A DNA stretch of 17,011 nt from contig DHHB01000036.1 of the NCBI GenBank assembly GCA_002403075.1, positions 1 to 17,011 on the forward strand, in the 5' to 3' direction. Within the stretch, counting starts at the first letter, position 1. Each line of letters opens with the position of its first letter. The position numbers and the translations under genes are program-made. Source of the stretch: a bacterium UBP1_UBA4783. Lineage in GTDB: Bacteria; Krumholzibacteriota; Krumholzibacteriia; Krumholzibacteriales; Krumholzibacteriaceae. A model generated the notes under the pieces. The model did no database searches and was not told the DNA's origin. It worked only from the letters and a program-made list of their open reading frames with translations. Below, piece by piece: positions 1-7,970 of this stretch.

Positions 1-1
1 C

Positions 2-631
2 AATCGGGAATCCGGCGTCTCGCGCAGGGACAGGGAACGGCACCGATGCCGCGAGCTCGTGCTCGCCGCCGCCGTCGAGCTCTTCGGCCGCCGGGGCTAT
101 CAGAAAACGAGCATGAAGGAGATCGCCGATCGCGCCGATATGTCGGTGGGAAAAGTCTACTCGTGCTTCGAGGGCAAGGAGGAGATCTACCGGACGCTCC
201 TCGAGACATACTTGGGCGAGATGCACCGGAAGGGGGATTCGTCGTGCCGGCTCGAAGATCCGCCGCTCGATCAGCTGCGGCACAGGATCGTCGCCGCGAT
301 CGAGCACTTCAAGGAGCACATCGATTTTCTCATGATCTATCACAACGAGAGTCCGATGCTGCTCGACGGGACCGTCCGCCGCGAGATCGAGCATAGCCGC
401 CGGACCGCGGAGGCGCTTCTGGCGCAGGCGATGGAGCGCGGAGATATCCGCCGCATGGATCCGAGCGTGCTCTCGGCGGCGCTTATCGGCTCGGTACACG
501 ATCTGCTCCACATGTTCGCCGACCGGCGGGACGTCCGGCGGTTCGACGACGTGCCGGGGATCATATACGGTCTTCTCATCGAGCCGCTCCTCGAGCGGCC
601 GGCGCACTCCGGGAAAGGAATGGAACGATGA
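2..631 (+). CDS. TetR/AcrR-family transcriptional regulator (5' end outside the window)
   Basis: This is a DNA-binding repressor of the TetR type, probably sensing a small ligand and controlling the efflux genes that follow. The frame is open from base 2. The stretch before the first in-frame start codon (GTG at 59) already reads as TetR helix 1 (arginine-rich, then AAAVELFGRRGYQKTSM), so the real start lies upstream of the window and the 190-residue product from GTG 59 would lack part of the HTH domain. The HTH is clear: SMKEIADRADMSVGKVYSCF followed by the family's KEEIY helix. The remaining ~130 residues form the variable all-helical ligand and dimer domain, which does not identify the ligand. 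The stop overlaps the next ATG in an ATGA junction (628-631), so translation is probably coupled to the TolC-like gene. Autoregulation of the operon is likely, but the operator would lie outside the window. Confidence 0.93.
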   Translation, partial: NRESGVSRRDRERHRCRELVLAAAVELFGRRGYQKTSMKEIADRADMSVGKVYSCFEGKEEIYRTLLETYLGEMHRKGDSSCRLEDPPLDQLRHRIVAAIEHFKEHIDFLMIYHNESPMLLDGTVRREIEHSRRTAEALLAQAMERGDIRRMDPSVLSAALIGSVHDLLHMFADRRDVRRFDDVPGIIYGLLIEPLLERPAHSGKGMER

Positions 632-2064
632 CGCTCTCTTGCGGCAGAAGGGAAGGAAAACGGGCGGGGCTCCGCGCCGCAGCGGCGGGGGCGCTCCTTG
701 CCCTGGTCGCCGCCTCGGGCGCCTCCGCGCCGAGGGCCGAGGAGCTCCGGCTCGATCTCGACAAAGCGATCGAGCTCGCGCTCGCGAGCGACGAGACGCT
801 GCTTCAGGTCTCGCAGGCGGTCGCGGGCGCCGAAGGGCAGGTGCTCGAAGCTCGATCGAACGCGTTACCGCAGCTATCGCTCACGGGGCAGTACGGACGC
901 AACATTCTGCGGCCCTCGTTCTTTCTGCCGGGAGAGTTCTTCGAGAACGGCTCCGGATCGGTGCGGATCGAGATCGGCGAGGACAACGACTTCATGGGAG
1001 CCGCGTCCGTGTCGCAGGTGCTCTGGGCGGCGGGACGCGTCTCCGCCGGCCTCAAGGGGGCCAAGGAATACCTCGCCTCGTTTCGGTGGAGGGAGCGCGC
1101 GGCGGCCGACTACGTCCGTTTCGCCGTGAAACAGGACTATTATGGAGCGGGCCTCGCCTCCGAGGCGCTTCTCATCGAAGAAAAGGCATACGAGGCGGCG
1201 GCGGAGGCCGCGCGCATCGCCCGCGCCGGATTCGAGCAGGGCGCCGTGAGCGCGTACGACAAGATGCGCGCCGAGGTCGAGCTCGCGAACCGGGAGGCGC
1301 CGCTCGTGCGCGCCAAGAACGCCCGCGAGCTCGCTTTCTTCGCCCTCAAACGGCGCTGCGGGATCGACGCGACGGCGGAAATCTCGCTCGTCGATACGCT
1401 CGCGGCGCCGGAGCATCCCGCCTCTATGGAGGCCTCCCTCGCCGCGATGCGGGCCGGGAGCGCGGAGCTCCGGGCGCTCGAGCACGCCGCCCTCGCGCAG
1501 GGCCAGTTTTTGCGGATCGCCAAGGCGGCCCGCTACCCGATACTCCAGCTCAACGCTTATTACGCCCTGCAGACGCAGTGGTCGAACGAATGGCTTCCGC
1601 CGGACGAGCTCGTCGCCAAATCGGCGGCGGTGCAGGTGGGACTGCAGGTGCCGATATTCGACGGATTCCGGGCGAAAGGCGGGATACAGAAGGCAAAGGC
1701 CGATCTGCGCTCGGCGGAGCTCGAGCTCGAACGGGCGGCGCGCGATCGGGAACTCGCCGTGCGACAATCGCACCTCAGCCTCGAGAACGCGCTCATCCAG
1801 CTCGCGGGCCGCGAGGAATCGGTGAAGCTCGCCGAGGAGACGTACCGGATCGCGCTCGTGAGGCTCTCGAACGGCCTCGCGACGCCGCTCGAGCGGCTCG
1901 ACGCGGAGCTCGCGCTGACCGCGGCGCGCGTACAGCTCGCCGAGGCCCGGTACTCCTCCCGGATGGCGCAGGCGTATCTCGAGCTCGCCGTGGGGAGCGA
2001 GGCGTTCAAGGCGATCGACGGCATGCACGAAAAAAAGGAGACGGGACATGGCACACACCGGTGA
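628..2064 (+). CDS. TolC-like outer-membrane efflux channel protein
   Basis: A 478-residue outer-membrane factor that should trimerise into a channel-tunnel and carry substrates from the adaptor/pump complex across the outer membrane. A basic N-terminus and an Ala/Leu-rich signal peptide (about residues 11-34, ending ASGASA) are followed by LDLDKAIELALASDETL, the usual opening of the OEP family. The family's internal duplication is visible: two long Ala/Glu/Arg-rich helical hairpins (about 60-230 and 270-460), with beta-strand segments near 'PQLSLTGQYG' and, in the second half, 'PILQLNAYYALQ' and 'VGLQVPIFDGF'. Length is normal for the family. The start at 628 overlaps the regulator stop by 4 bases and has a purine-rich SD (AAAGGA, near 614-619). 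The 3' end overlaps the adaptor gene by 17 bases. It serves the RND pump two genes downstream. Confidence 0.93.
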   Translation: MTLSCGRREGKRAGLRAAAAGALLALVAASGASAPRAEELRLDLDKAIELALASDETLLQVSQAVAGAEGQVLEARSNALPQLSLTGQYGRNILRPSFFLPGEFFENGSGSVRIEIGEDNDFMGAASVSQVLWAAGRVSAGLKGAKEYLASFRWRERAAADYVRFAVKQDYYGAGLASEALLIEEKAYEAAAEAARIARAGFEQGAVSAYDKMRAEVELANREAPLVRAKNARELAFFALKRRCGIDATAEISLVDTLAAPEHPASMEASLAAMRAGSAELRALEHAALAQGQFLRIAKAARYPILQLNAYYALQTQWSNEWLPPDELVAKSAAVQVGLQVPIFDGFRAKGGIQKAKADLRSAELELERAARDRELAVRQSHLSLENALIQLAGREESVKLAEETYRIALVRLSNGLATPLERLDAELALTAARVQLAEARYSSRMAQAYLELAVGSEAFKAIDGMHEKKETGHGTHR

Positions 2065-3163
2065 GAAGAAGCGGGGCCGCGGCAGGAGGATCGTCTGGAT
2101 CGCCGCAGTCGTCGTCGTCGCTCTCTTCGCCCTGCGGTTCTGGCAGAAGAGCGGCCGCGAGAGCTACGCGAGCATCGCCGCCATACAGGAGGAGGAGGGG
2201 AAACCCGTCGAGGTGGCGACGGCCGCCGCGGGCGATCTCGAGTCGTGGACGACGCTCGCCGGCACGGTGGAGGGCTCGCTCCAGTATCCGGTCGTCTCGA
2301 CGAACTCGATCACGGTCGTCGGCGTGCTGAAGCGGGAGGGAGACCGCGTCAAGCCCGGGGACGTCCTCATACGCCTCGAGACGACCGCGACGAATCCGAT
2401 GCTCTACTCGTACGACCGGTCGCTCGCGCTCTATCAGGACGCGCTCGCCGATCTCGAGCGCATGCGGAACCTCTACCGGGAAGGGGCCGTTTCGAAGCAA
2501 GCGCTCGAGAAGGCTGAGCTCGCCCTCGAAATTTCGAAGACGGATCTCGGGAACGCCGCGGGGAGCACGCAGCTCGCCGCGACGCACGCGGGCGTCGTCA
2601 CGAGCGTTCTCATCAAGGAAGGGGAGATGGCCCCCGCGTACTCTCCGCTCATGTGGATCGCGCGGACCGATTCGGTCCGCGTCTCGTTCGAGGCCGGAAG
2701 CCGCCAGGCCATGTCGCTCCGCAGGGGCCAGAAGGCGGTCTGGCGCTCGGTCGCGAACGGAGACGCGGGGACGGGGGCGCTTTCGAAGATCGATCTCGCC
2801 GCCGATCCGAAGAGCCATCTCGTCCACGGCGAGGCGATCTTCCCGAACGCGGCCGGAAAGCTCATGCCGGGCATCCACCTCTCCTTCGACGTGCTGTCCG
2901 CCTCGCGCCGCGGCGTCGTCGCCGTTCCGGCGAACTGCCTCGTCGAGCGCGCCGGCACTTGGAGCGTCTTCGTAATCAAGGAGACGGGCGACGGCAGGTC
3001 GATCGCCGTGCGGCGCGACGTGGAGCGCGGCCTCGCGACGACGGACGCGGTCGAAATCCGCTCCGGCGTGAGCGCGGGGGACCGGATCGTGCTCTTCGGA
3101 CAGAGCAGTCTCGCTGACGGCGACCGGGTGAAGATCGTCCGGGGCGGGGAGGACGCCCGATGA
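2048..3163 (+). CDS. HlyD/AcrA-like periplasmic adaptor subunit of RND efflux pump
   Basis: A 371-residue membrane-fusion protein that should bridge the RND permease and the TolC-like channel in the periplasm. A single hydrophobic segment (about residues 15-32) after a basic N-terminus anchors it in the inner membrane; there is no lipobox, unlike AcrA. The lipoyl-like halves flank a short helical hairpin: the first half includes VLKREGDRVKPGDVLIRLE, the hairpin is about residues 125-170, and the second half includes THAGVVTSVLIKEGE. Beta-barrel and membrane-proximal domains follow, ending in the family-typical VSAGDRIVLFG segment. The helical hairpin looks short for docking to a full-length TolC. 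The start is supported by AAGGAG at 2035-2040, seven bases before ATG. The stop overlaps the permease ATG in an ATGA junction (3160-3163). Confidence 0.92.
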   Translation: MAHTGEKKRGRGRRIVWIAAVVVVALFALRFWQKSGRESYASIAAIQEEEGKPVEVATAAAGDLESWTTLAGTVEGSLQYPVVSTNSITVVGVLKREGDRVKPGDVLIRLETTATNPMLYSYDRSLALYQDALADLERMRNLYREGAVSKQALEKAELALEISKTDLGNAAGSTQLAATHAGVVTSVLIKEGEMAPAYSPLMWIARTDSVRVSFEAGSRQAMSLRRGQKAVWRSVANGDAGTGALSKIDLAADPKSHLVHGEAIFPNAAGKLMPGIHLSFDVLSASRRGVVAVPANCLVERAGTWSVFVIKETGDGRSIAVRRDVERGLATTDAVEIRSGVSAGDRIVLFGQSSLADGDRVKIVRGGEDAR

Positions 3164-6100
3164 ACCTCATGCGGATATTCGTCAGACGCCCCGTTCTCAC
3201 GACGATGATCACGCTCGCCTTCGTCGTGCTCGGCGTCTACTCGTACCGACGGATGCCGATCGAGCTCATGCCGAACGTCGAGTTCCCCTTCGTCATCGTG
3301 ACGACGATCTATCCGGGCGCCTCGCCGGGCGAGGTCGAAACGCAGGTGACGAAAAAGATCGAGGACGCCGTCTCGACGATCGCGAACGTGAAGACCCTGA
3401 CCTCGATCTCGCAGGAGAACCTCTCGCAGGTCTTTATCGAGTTCGAGCTCGAGACCGACGTCGATCTCGACGCCATCGACGTCAAGGACAAGGTCGACGC
3501 GATCCAGTACACGCTCCCCGAGAACGCCGAGAAATCGGCCATATCGAAGTTCGACTTCAGCGCGTATCCGATCATGGAGATCGCGGTCTCCGCGCCGCGT
3601 CCCCTCGAAGAGATCTACCGGGTGGCGGACAAGGTCATCCGCGATCGCCTCAGCCGCATCAACGGCGTCGCGGCGGTGGACGTCACCGGCAAGCGGCAGC
3701 GCGAGATCCGCGTCGAGGTGTCGCCCGCGCGGCTGCGGGCGTACGACCTGACCGTCATGGACATCGCTGGCGTGCTCGCTTCGGAGAACATCAACATCCC
3801 GGCCGGCCACATCACGCGCGGCTCGAAGGAGATCACGCTCCGCATGACGGGCGAGGTCGCGAATCCGCGGGAGCTCGAGAGCTTCCGGGTGCCGCTCGGC
3901 GGCGGAGGAACGATACCGCTCTCGGAGGTGGCGGACGTCGTCGACGCGACCGAGGAGCTTCGCGAGTCCTCCACGTACAACGGCAAGGCCGTCATCGGAC
4001 TGTCGATCAACAAACGCTCGGACGGCAACACGGTGCTCGTCGCGAGCGAAGTCTACCGCGCGCTCGACGAGCTGCGCGCCGTTCTCGACGAGGACATCGA
4101 GATCGTGATCACGAGCGATCTCGCTCCCTTCGTCCGCGCGTCGGTGAGCGACGTGCTCACGAACGTGATGATCGGCATCGTGCTGACGGCCCTCCTCCTG
4201 CTCATCTTCCTCCACAACTGGCAGCAAACGGTCGTCGCGGCCCTTTCCATGCCCGTCTCGGTCGTCGCGACGTTCTTCCTCATGGAGCGTTCGGGGTTCA
4301 CGCTCAACGTGATGTCGCTGCTCGCGCTCGGAATATCGATCGGGACGCTCGTCACGAACGCGATCGTCATCATCGAGAACATCAGCCGGCTCGTGCATCT
4401 CGGATTGTCCCCCGAGGAGGCCGCGATCAAGGGCACGGCGGAGGTCGCCGTGGCGGTCGCGGCGTCGACCCTCACGAACATCGTCGTCTTCACGCCGATC
4501 GTCTTCATGAGCGGCATCATCGGGCGCTTTTTCATCCAGTTCGGTCTCACGGTCGTCTACGCGACTATCTTCTCGCTCGTCGTGAGCTACACGATCGTCC
4601 CCATGCTCGCCGCCCGGCTTATCAAGCCGCAGGCCTCCGACCGCGACGCGTGCGGGCCGAGCCGTTTCGCGCTCCTGTGCCGGCGGTGGGACACCTTTTA
4701 CGAGGCCCTCTCGCGAGGATACCGCTCGCTCCTCGCGCGCTTCCTCGCGAGGCGCCGCTGGCCGGTGCTCGCGACGGCGCTCATATTCGCCGGTGCGCTC
4801 TCGCTCTTCGGTTTCGTCGGCGGCGAGTTCATGCCGCGCATCGATCAGAACATGGCGATCATCACGATGGAGCTTCCTCCGGGAACGAGCCTCGACCGCA
4901 CGCGCGAGGTCGCGGCGCGTATCGAGGAGCGGCTGCGGGCCCATCCCGAGGTGGAGGGGGTCATGGTAAAGGCGGGCGGCCAGCAGCGCGGGGTCGAGGA
5001 CGCCGATATCGTCGTGCAGCTCGTCGACCGGTCGAAGCGCGCGATGCACGCGACGAAGTTCGTCGACGTCCTGCGTCGCGAGCTCGCGGAGACCCCGGAC
5101 GCCGACATCATGGTCTCGACGGAAGGCGGCGCCACCGGCGGGGGCGAGGCGGATCTCGTCATCGAGGTGCTCTCCTCCGATCAGGCGGCGCTCGAGACGG
5201 TTTCCGACTCCATCCACGCGATCTTCCGGAGGGTGCCCGGTCTCGTCGAGATCCGGACGAGCCTCGAGGCGGGAAAGCCCGAGATCGCGGTCAGACCGCG
5301 GCGCTACCAGCTCGCCGAGCACGGGCTCACGGCGGCCGCCATGGGCTCCCTTATGCGCGCGGCGTACGAGGGGCTCGACGCGGGCGTCTACCGGGAAGGC
5401 GGCGAGGAATACGACGTCAAGGTCAGGTACGCCGAAGCCGACCGCCGCGATCCGGCGTTCATACAGGATATGCCGATGCCCGCGCGCTCGAGCGCCGTTC
5501 CCCTCTCCGAGGTCGGCGTTCTCGACCTCCGCTCGGGAGACGCGCAGATCATGCGCAAGAGCAAGCAGCGGATGATTCAGGTGACGGCGAACATCGCGGC
5601 GGGTTCTCTCAGCGAAGCGCGCGTCATGGTCGACGCGGAGATCGCGAAGATCGACGTGCCGCGCTCGGTCACGGTGCGTTACGGCGGAATGGCCGAGATG
5701 CAGGACGAATCGTTCGCGTCCATCTTCGCCTCGCTCATCCTCGCGATCGTGCTCCTCTATATCGTGATGGCGGCGATCATGGAGAGCTTCGTCCATCCGG
5801 TGACGATCATGCTCACGCTGCCGCTCGCCCTTATCGGCGTCGCCCTCTCGCTCTTCTTCTCGGGCGAGCGCATCAACATCTTCTCGCTCATGTCGGTCGT
5901 CATGCTCACGGGCATCGTCGTGAACAACGCGATCCTTCTTCTCGATTACACGGCGCAGCTGCGCGCGCGGGGCATGAAGATCAAGGAAGCGCTTCTCGAG
6001 GCGTGCCCGACGAGGCTGCGCCCGATCATCATGGCGAACCTCGCGATCGTCGTCGGCATGATTCCGCAGATACTCGGGGGCTCCTCGGGGTACGAGTTCC

Positions 6101-6255
6101 GGGCTCCGATGGCAATCGTTCAGATCGGCGGGGTGGTCATAGCCGCGTTCTTCACGCTCTTCATCGTTCCCGTGGCGTATACGATTTTTGACAGAGTGAC
6201 CCCGGCCGGGCGGAGGGAAAGGGCCGAGGAACGTCATTCGGGCGGGTCGCGCTAG
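3160..6255 (+). CDS. HAE1-type RND efflux permease lacking the canonical proton-relay residues
   Basis: A 1031-residue inner-membrane RND transporter, normal length for the AcrB/HAE1 family and with its two-fold repeat. TM1 is at about residues 10-31, a first periplasmic porter loop runs to about 325, TM2-6 are at about 333-490, TM7 near 530-548, a second porter loop runs to about 850, and TM8-12 span about 854-1015. The TM1 exit reads RRMPIELMPNVEFPFV, as in the family. The AcrB relay residues are replaced: the TM4 motif that reads GLLVDDAIVVVEN in AcrB is GTLVTNAIVIIEN here (T399, N400), the TM10 lysine is N922 (GIVVNNAILLLDY), and the TM11 Thr position is A959. The TM11 Arg (R952) is kept. 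The fold is intact, so this looks like a functional variant subfamily rather than decay; the energising ion is uncertain. It is the last gene of the efflux operon, and a 10-bp hairpin follows the stop. Substrate cannot be read from sequence. Confidence 0.93.
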   Translation: MNLMRIFVRRPVLTTMITLAFVVLGVYSYRRMPIELMPNVEFPFVIVTTIYPGASPGEVETQVTKKIEDAVSTIANVKTLTSISQENLSQVFIEFELETDVDLDAIDVKDKVDAIQYTLPENAEKSAISKFDFSAYPIMEIAVSAPRPLEEIYRVADKVIRDRLSRINGVAAVDVTGKRQREIRVEVSPARLRAYDLTVMDIAGVLASENINIPAGHITRGSKEITLRMTGEVANPRELESFRVPLGGGGTIPLSEVADVVDATEELRESSTYNGKAVIGLSINKRSDGNTVLVASEVYRALDELRAVLDEDIEIVITSDLAPFVRASVSDVLTNVMIGIVLTALLLLIFLHNWQQTVVAALSMPVSVVATFFLMERSGFTLNVMSLLALGISIGTLVTNAIVIIENISRLVHLGLSPEEAAIKGTAEVAVAVAASTLTNIVVFTPIVFMSGIIGRFFIQFGLTVVYATIFSLVVSYTIVPMLAARLIKPQASDRDACGPSRFALLCRRWDTFYEALSRGYRSLLARFLARRRWPVLATALIFAGALSLFGFVGGEFMPRIDQNMAIITMELPPGTSLDRTREVAARIEERLRAHPEVEGVMVKAGGQQRGVEDADIVVQLVDRSKRAMHATKFVDVLRRELAETPDADIMVSTEGGATGGGEADLVIEVLSSDQAALETVSDSIHAIFRRVPGLVEIRTSLEAGKPEIAVRPRRYQLAEHGLTAAAMGSLMRAAYEGLDAGVYREGGEEYDVKVRYAEADRRDPAFIQDMPMPARSSAVPLSEVGVLDLRSGDAQIMRKSKQRMIQVTANIAAGSLSEARVMVDAEIAKIDVPRSVTVRYGGMAEMQDESFASIFASLILAIVLLYIVMAAIMESFVHPVTIMLTLPLALIGVALSLFFSGERINIFSLMSVVMLTGIVVNNAILLLDYTAQLRARGMKIKEALLEACPTRLRPIIMANLAIVVGMIPQILGGSSGYEFRAPMAIVQIGGVVIAAFFTLFIVPVAYTIFDRVTPAGRRERAEERHSGGSR

Positions 6256-6296
6256 GGAGCTATCTCTTTTAACTGCAACGCATTGAATCATATCTT

Positions 6297-6323
6297 CGCC
6301 CGGGGCGCCGCCAGCCCCGGGCG
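6297..6323 (+). terminator. Hairpin after the efflux operon, terminator-like without T-tract
   Basis: A perfect 10-bp inverted repeat (CGCCCGGGGC at 6297-6306, GCCCCGGGCG at 6314-6323) with a 7-base loop begins 42 bases after the permease stop. No run of T follows, so an intrinsic terminator is not proven; it may instead protect the mRNA 3' end or work with Rho. Confidence 0.5.
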
Positions 6324-6358
6324 TACCGTCCCGCCGTCTCCGAATCCGGGATTAGGCA

Positions 6359-6388
6359 TTGACATAATTCGTTTGATTATGGTAGAAT
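6359..6388 (+). promoter_or_regulatory. Sigma70-type promoter for the dockerin-tailed secreted protein
   Basis: A perfect -35 hexamer TTGACA (6359-6364) is followed after 18 bases by TAGAAT (6383-6388), five of six to consensus. It sits in an AT-rich patch within a GC-rich genome, so a chance match is less likely. Transcription should begin near 6395, giving a 5' leader of about 115 bases before the ATG at 6512. Confidence 0.75.
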
Positions 6389-6394
6389 ATACCT

Positions 6395-6511
6395 TGTCGA
6401 GTAAGTGATGGTATCTCCAACACTGTTCCGCGGAAGGAGGTTGACGTTACCCCCAATCCCCGTACATGTAAGTCCCCGAACCTTTATTAGGAGGTTTAGG
6501 AGGTTAAAGCG
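6395..6511 (+). promoter_or_regulatory. 5' leader with doubled Shine-Dalgarno sequence
   Basis: The ATG at 6512 is preceded by two copies of AGGAGG (6489-6494 and 6498-6503), the second at an ideal 8-base spacing. A third SD-like AAGGAGG lies further up (6434-6440), directly after a 10-base palindrome TTCCGCGGAA (6426-6435). An AACCT at 6479-6483 could pair with either AGGTT beside the SD copies, a weak potential switch. The repeated SD suggests heavy translation. Confidence 0.55.
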
Positions 6512-7174
6512 ATGTTCAAAGGAAAAGTGGTTGCTTTCGCATTGATGCTCCTTCTGGCAACCTCCGCTTTCGCTGGTGACGTGGATGATTGCTTGAGCAA
6601 CGCCGGTGTGAGCTGCGTGGGCATGAAGGTGGCTATCTGCCCGGCCGGCGACTTCGAGTTCATCCGAAACGGCTGCGGCGGCTCGGCTGATTACATCTGG
6701 ATCGAAGCGCGCGACGCTTCGAACCTTCCGATTCCGGGCATTCCCTGGACGGATTACTGGCTGAACGCCTGTGTCGGCAATCAGCTGTGTCTCTGTGCGA
6801 GCCCGGTCGCTGCCGATTCATTGACCGGCGCGAACGGCCGCACGACCTTCAGCGGCCGCATCGCTGGCGGCGGTTGCAGTCTTTCGGGCGGAATCTGGTG
6901 GGCGATCCAGGGCAAGGTCATCAAGGACAAGCCGTGCCCCAACCCGAATCCGCTGTGCCTCAACGTCGTCATCAAGGGTCCGGATCTGAACGGCCCCGGC
7001 GGTCTTCCCGACTGCGCGAACCAGGTGAACGATCTCATCCCGTTCGGCGCTTCGTACAACAAGGCCTTCCCGAACGTGGCGTTCAATCCCTGCTGCGACT
7101 ACAACGACGACAACGCTTGCAACCTGAGCGATTTCGCGCTGTTTGGTCAGCACTATCAGCACAAGTGTTTCTAA
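6512..7174 (+). CDS. Secreted cysteine-rich protein with C-terminal dockerin-like repeats
   Basis: A 220-residue exported protein of unknown function. The signal peptide is clear (MFKGK, hydrophobic core, ATSAFA before GDVDD). The mature part has 15 cysteines by my count, suggesting disulfide bonds. Residues about 60-150 resemble a small Ig-like beta domain (IPGIPWTDYW; ADSLTGANGRTTFSG). The tail carries a dockerin-type half-repeat: D196, N198, D200, N204 and D207 fall exactly on the calcium-loop positions of the DxNxDxxxNxxD pattern, followed by FALFGQHY. A degenerate earlier copy starts at D158-L-N-G and ends NDLIPFG (about 173-179), giving the paired layout of dockerins. No cohesin partner is seen. 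A near-consensus promoter and double SD suggest strong expression. G+C and codon choice look lower and less biased to C/G third positions than in the efflux genes. Start chosen from SD and signal peptide. Confidence 0.8.
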   Translation: MFKGKVVAFALMLLLATSAFAGDVDDCLSNAGVSCVGMKVAICPAGDFEFIRNGCGGSADYIWIEARDASNLPIPGIPWTDYWLNACVGNQLCLCASPVAADSLTGANGRTTFSGRIAGGGCSLSGGIWWAIQGKVIKDKPCPNPNPLCLNVVIKGPDLNGPGGLPDCANQVNDLIPFGASYNKAFPNVAFNPCCDYNDDNACNLSDFALFGQHYQHKCF

Positions 7175-7227
7175 GCTGAATGCGAAAGCTGGGGTGCGAT
7201 CGGGTATCTGTTTTGTAAATCGGTAGG

Positions 7228-7263
7228 CTGGCTGGATAGAGCGATGTCGCTTTATCCAGCCAG
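7228..7263 (+). terminator. Long hairpin (17 bp) after the dockerin-tailed gene
   Basis: A near-perfect palindrome starting 53 bases after the stop: CTGGCTGGATA (7228-7238) pairs with TATCCAGCCAG (7253-7263), continuing through one G-T wobble to GCGA/TCGC around a tiny loop. No T-tract follows on the plus strand. It can serve as a terminator or as a transcript-end or processing stem; it may also be the first stem of the leader that follows. Confidence 0.5.
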
Positions 7264-7265
7264 AG

Positions 7266-7366
7266 CCGACGCCGGAGGGAGGTGAGGCGCGGAGAAGAGA
7301 ATGCGATGGTCCGCTCCGAAGGCCTTCACCGACGGCGTCGGAGGGTGTAAATCAGCGAATTGCTGA
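7266..7366 (+). ncRNA. Multi-stem structured leader, candidate cis-regulatory RNA
   Basis: Nested complementary segments can fold into one long arm. P1 is CCGACGCCG (7266-7274) with CGGCGTCGG (7333-7341), 9 bp. P2 is GGTGAGGC (7281-7288) with GCCTTCACC (7322-7330), 8 bp with one bulged T. P3 is GCGGA (7289-7293) with TCCGC (7310-7314), with an alternative CGGAG/CTCCG register. A separate hairpin TCAGC-gaatt-GCTGA (7352-7366) sits just before the SD (7374-7383). I do not recognise a known riboswitch class. No own promoter is visible, so it may lie on the transcript started near 6395. Folding is by eye only. Confidence 0.45.
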
Positions 7367-7391
7367 GCAACCTAAGGAGGAGGCAGCGAAA

Positions 7392-7922
7392 ATGAAGAAA
7401 CTGGTGTTGGCGCTCGTTATACTGGCCTTTGCGGCTCCGGTGTTCGCGGCTGACGCATACATCGGCCTCTATGCCGACAATACGCACAGCGACTGCGATG
7501 TCATCCTGTCGGGCGGCTTCATGCCGTTCAACGTCTGGATCTGGTTCATCGCTCCGAGCGTGGGCGTTCAGGCGGCCGAGTACAGAATCGTCCCGCCGGC
7601 GTACGTAATCGTGAGCACGCCGACGATCAACCCCGAGATCAGCGTCAGCCTCGGCGACGCGCTGGCCGGGATCAGCGTGGCTTTCTACACCTGCCAACCG
7701 GGCTGGGTGTGGACGCAGAACATCGCCTGCTACCTGACGGGAGCGGGTCCGGGCTACGTCCTGGCCGACAGGCGGCTCGATGTTCCGGCGATCCAGATCG
7801 CGAGCTGCGAGCTCGGCAACCCGATCTACCCGGCGGTCGTACTCAACCACCTCGCGATCGGACAGGAATGCCAGATCGCGACGGAGGAGTCGAGCTGGGG
7901 AGCGATCAAGAGCTTGTTCTAA
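7392..7922 (+). CDS. Small secreted protein, tandem paralog A
   Basis: A 176-residue exported protein that I do not recognise as any named family. The signal peptide is MKKLVLALVILAFAAPVFA with an AxA cleavage site before ADAYIG. The mature chain (~157 residues) has five cysteines, many hydrophobic beta-prone stretches (MPFNVWIWFIAPSVG; PPAYVIVSTPTI) and no obvious catalytic motif or membrane anchor; it is probably a compact beta-rich periplasmic, surface or extracellular protein. The next gene is a same-length paralog with only about 25 differences by hand count. The start is fixed by the signal peptide and by AAGGAGGAGG (7374-7383), eight bases before ATG. A structured leader precedes it and a strong hairpin with short T-run follows at 7971. 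Weak similarity in layout to small secreted proteins of uncultivated FCB lineages is from memory and unverified. Confidence 0.8.
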   Translation: MKKLVLALVILAFAAPVFAADAYIGLYADNTHSDCDVILSGGFMPFNVWIWFIAPSVGVQAAEYRIVPPAYVIVSTPTINPEISVSLGDALAGISVAFYTCQPGWVWTQNIACYLTGAGPGYVLADRRLDVPAIQIASCELGNPIYPAVVLNHLAIGQECQIATEESSWGAIKSLF

Positions 7923-7970
7923 GGCAAGCTTGAGGGCGCTCGATCGAGTATGAGCGCGATTGTTCCAGGA

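Noticed and set aside
59..631. GTG at 59 as the true start of the TetR regulator
   Set aside because: The 19 codons before it already read as TetR helix 1 in frame, so starting at 59 would remove part of the DNA-binding domain.
2473..6291. Very long open frame on the minus strand opposite the adaptor and permease genes (1272 codons)
   Set aside because: It is charge-rich low-complexity sequence (Asp/Arg/Glu/His) typical of the antisense frame of a high-GC gene, and the plus-strand genes there have clear families.
6466..6471. ATG immediately followed by TAA (start-stop) in the same leader
   Set aside because: The nearest SD is 25 bases away, too far for initiation, so a start-stop regulatory element is not supported.
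6408..6543. Upstream ORF in the leader of the dockerin-tailed gene (ATG 6408)
   Set aside because: No convincing SD, an arginine-rich product and overlap with the main start; it looks like chance.
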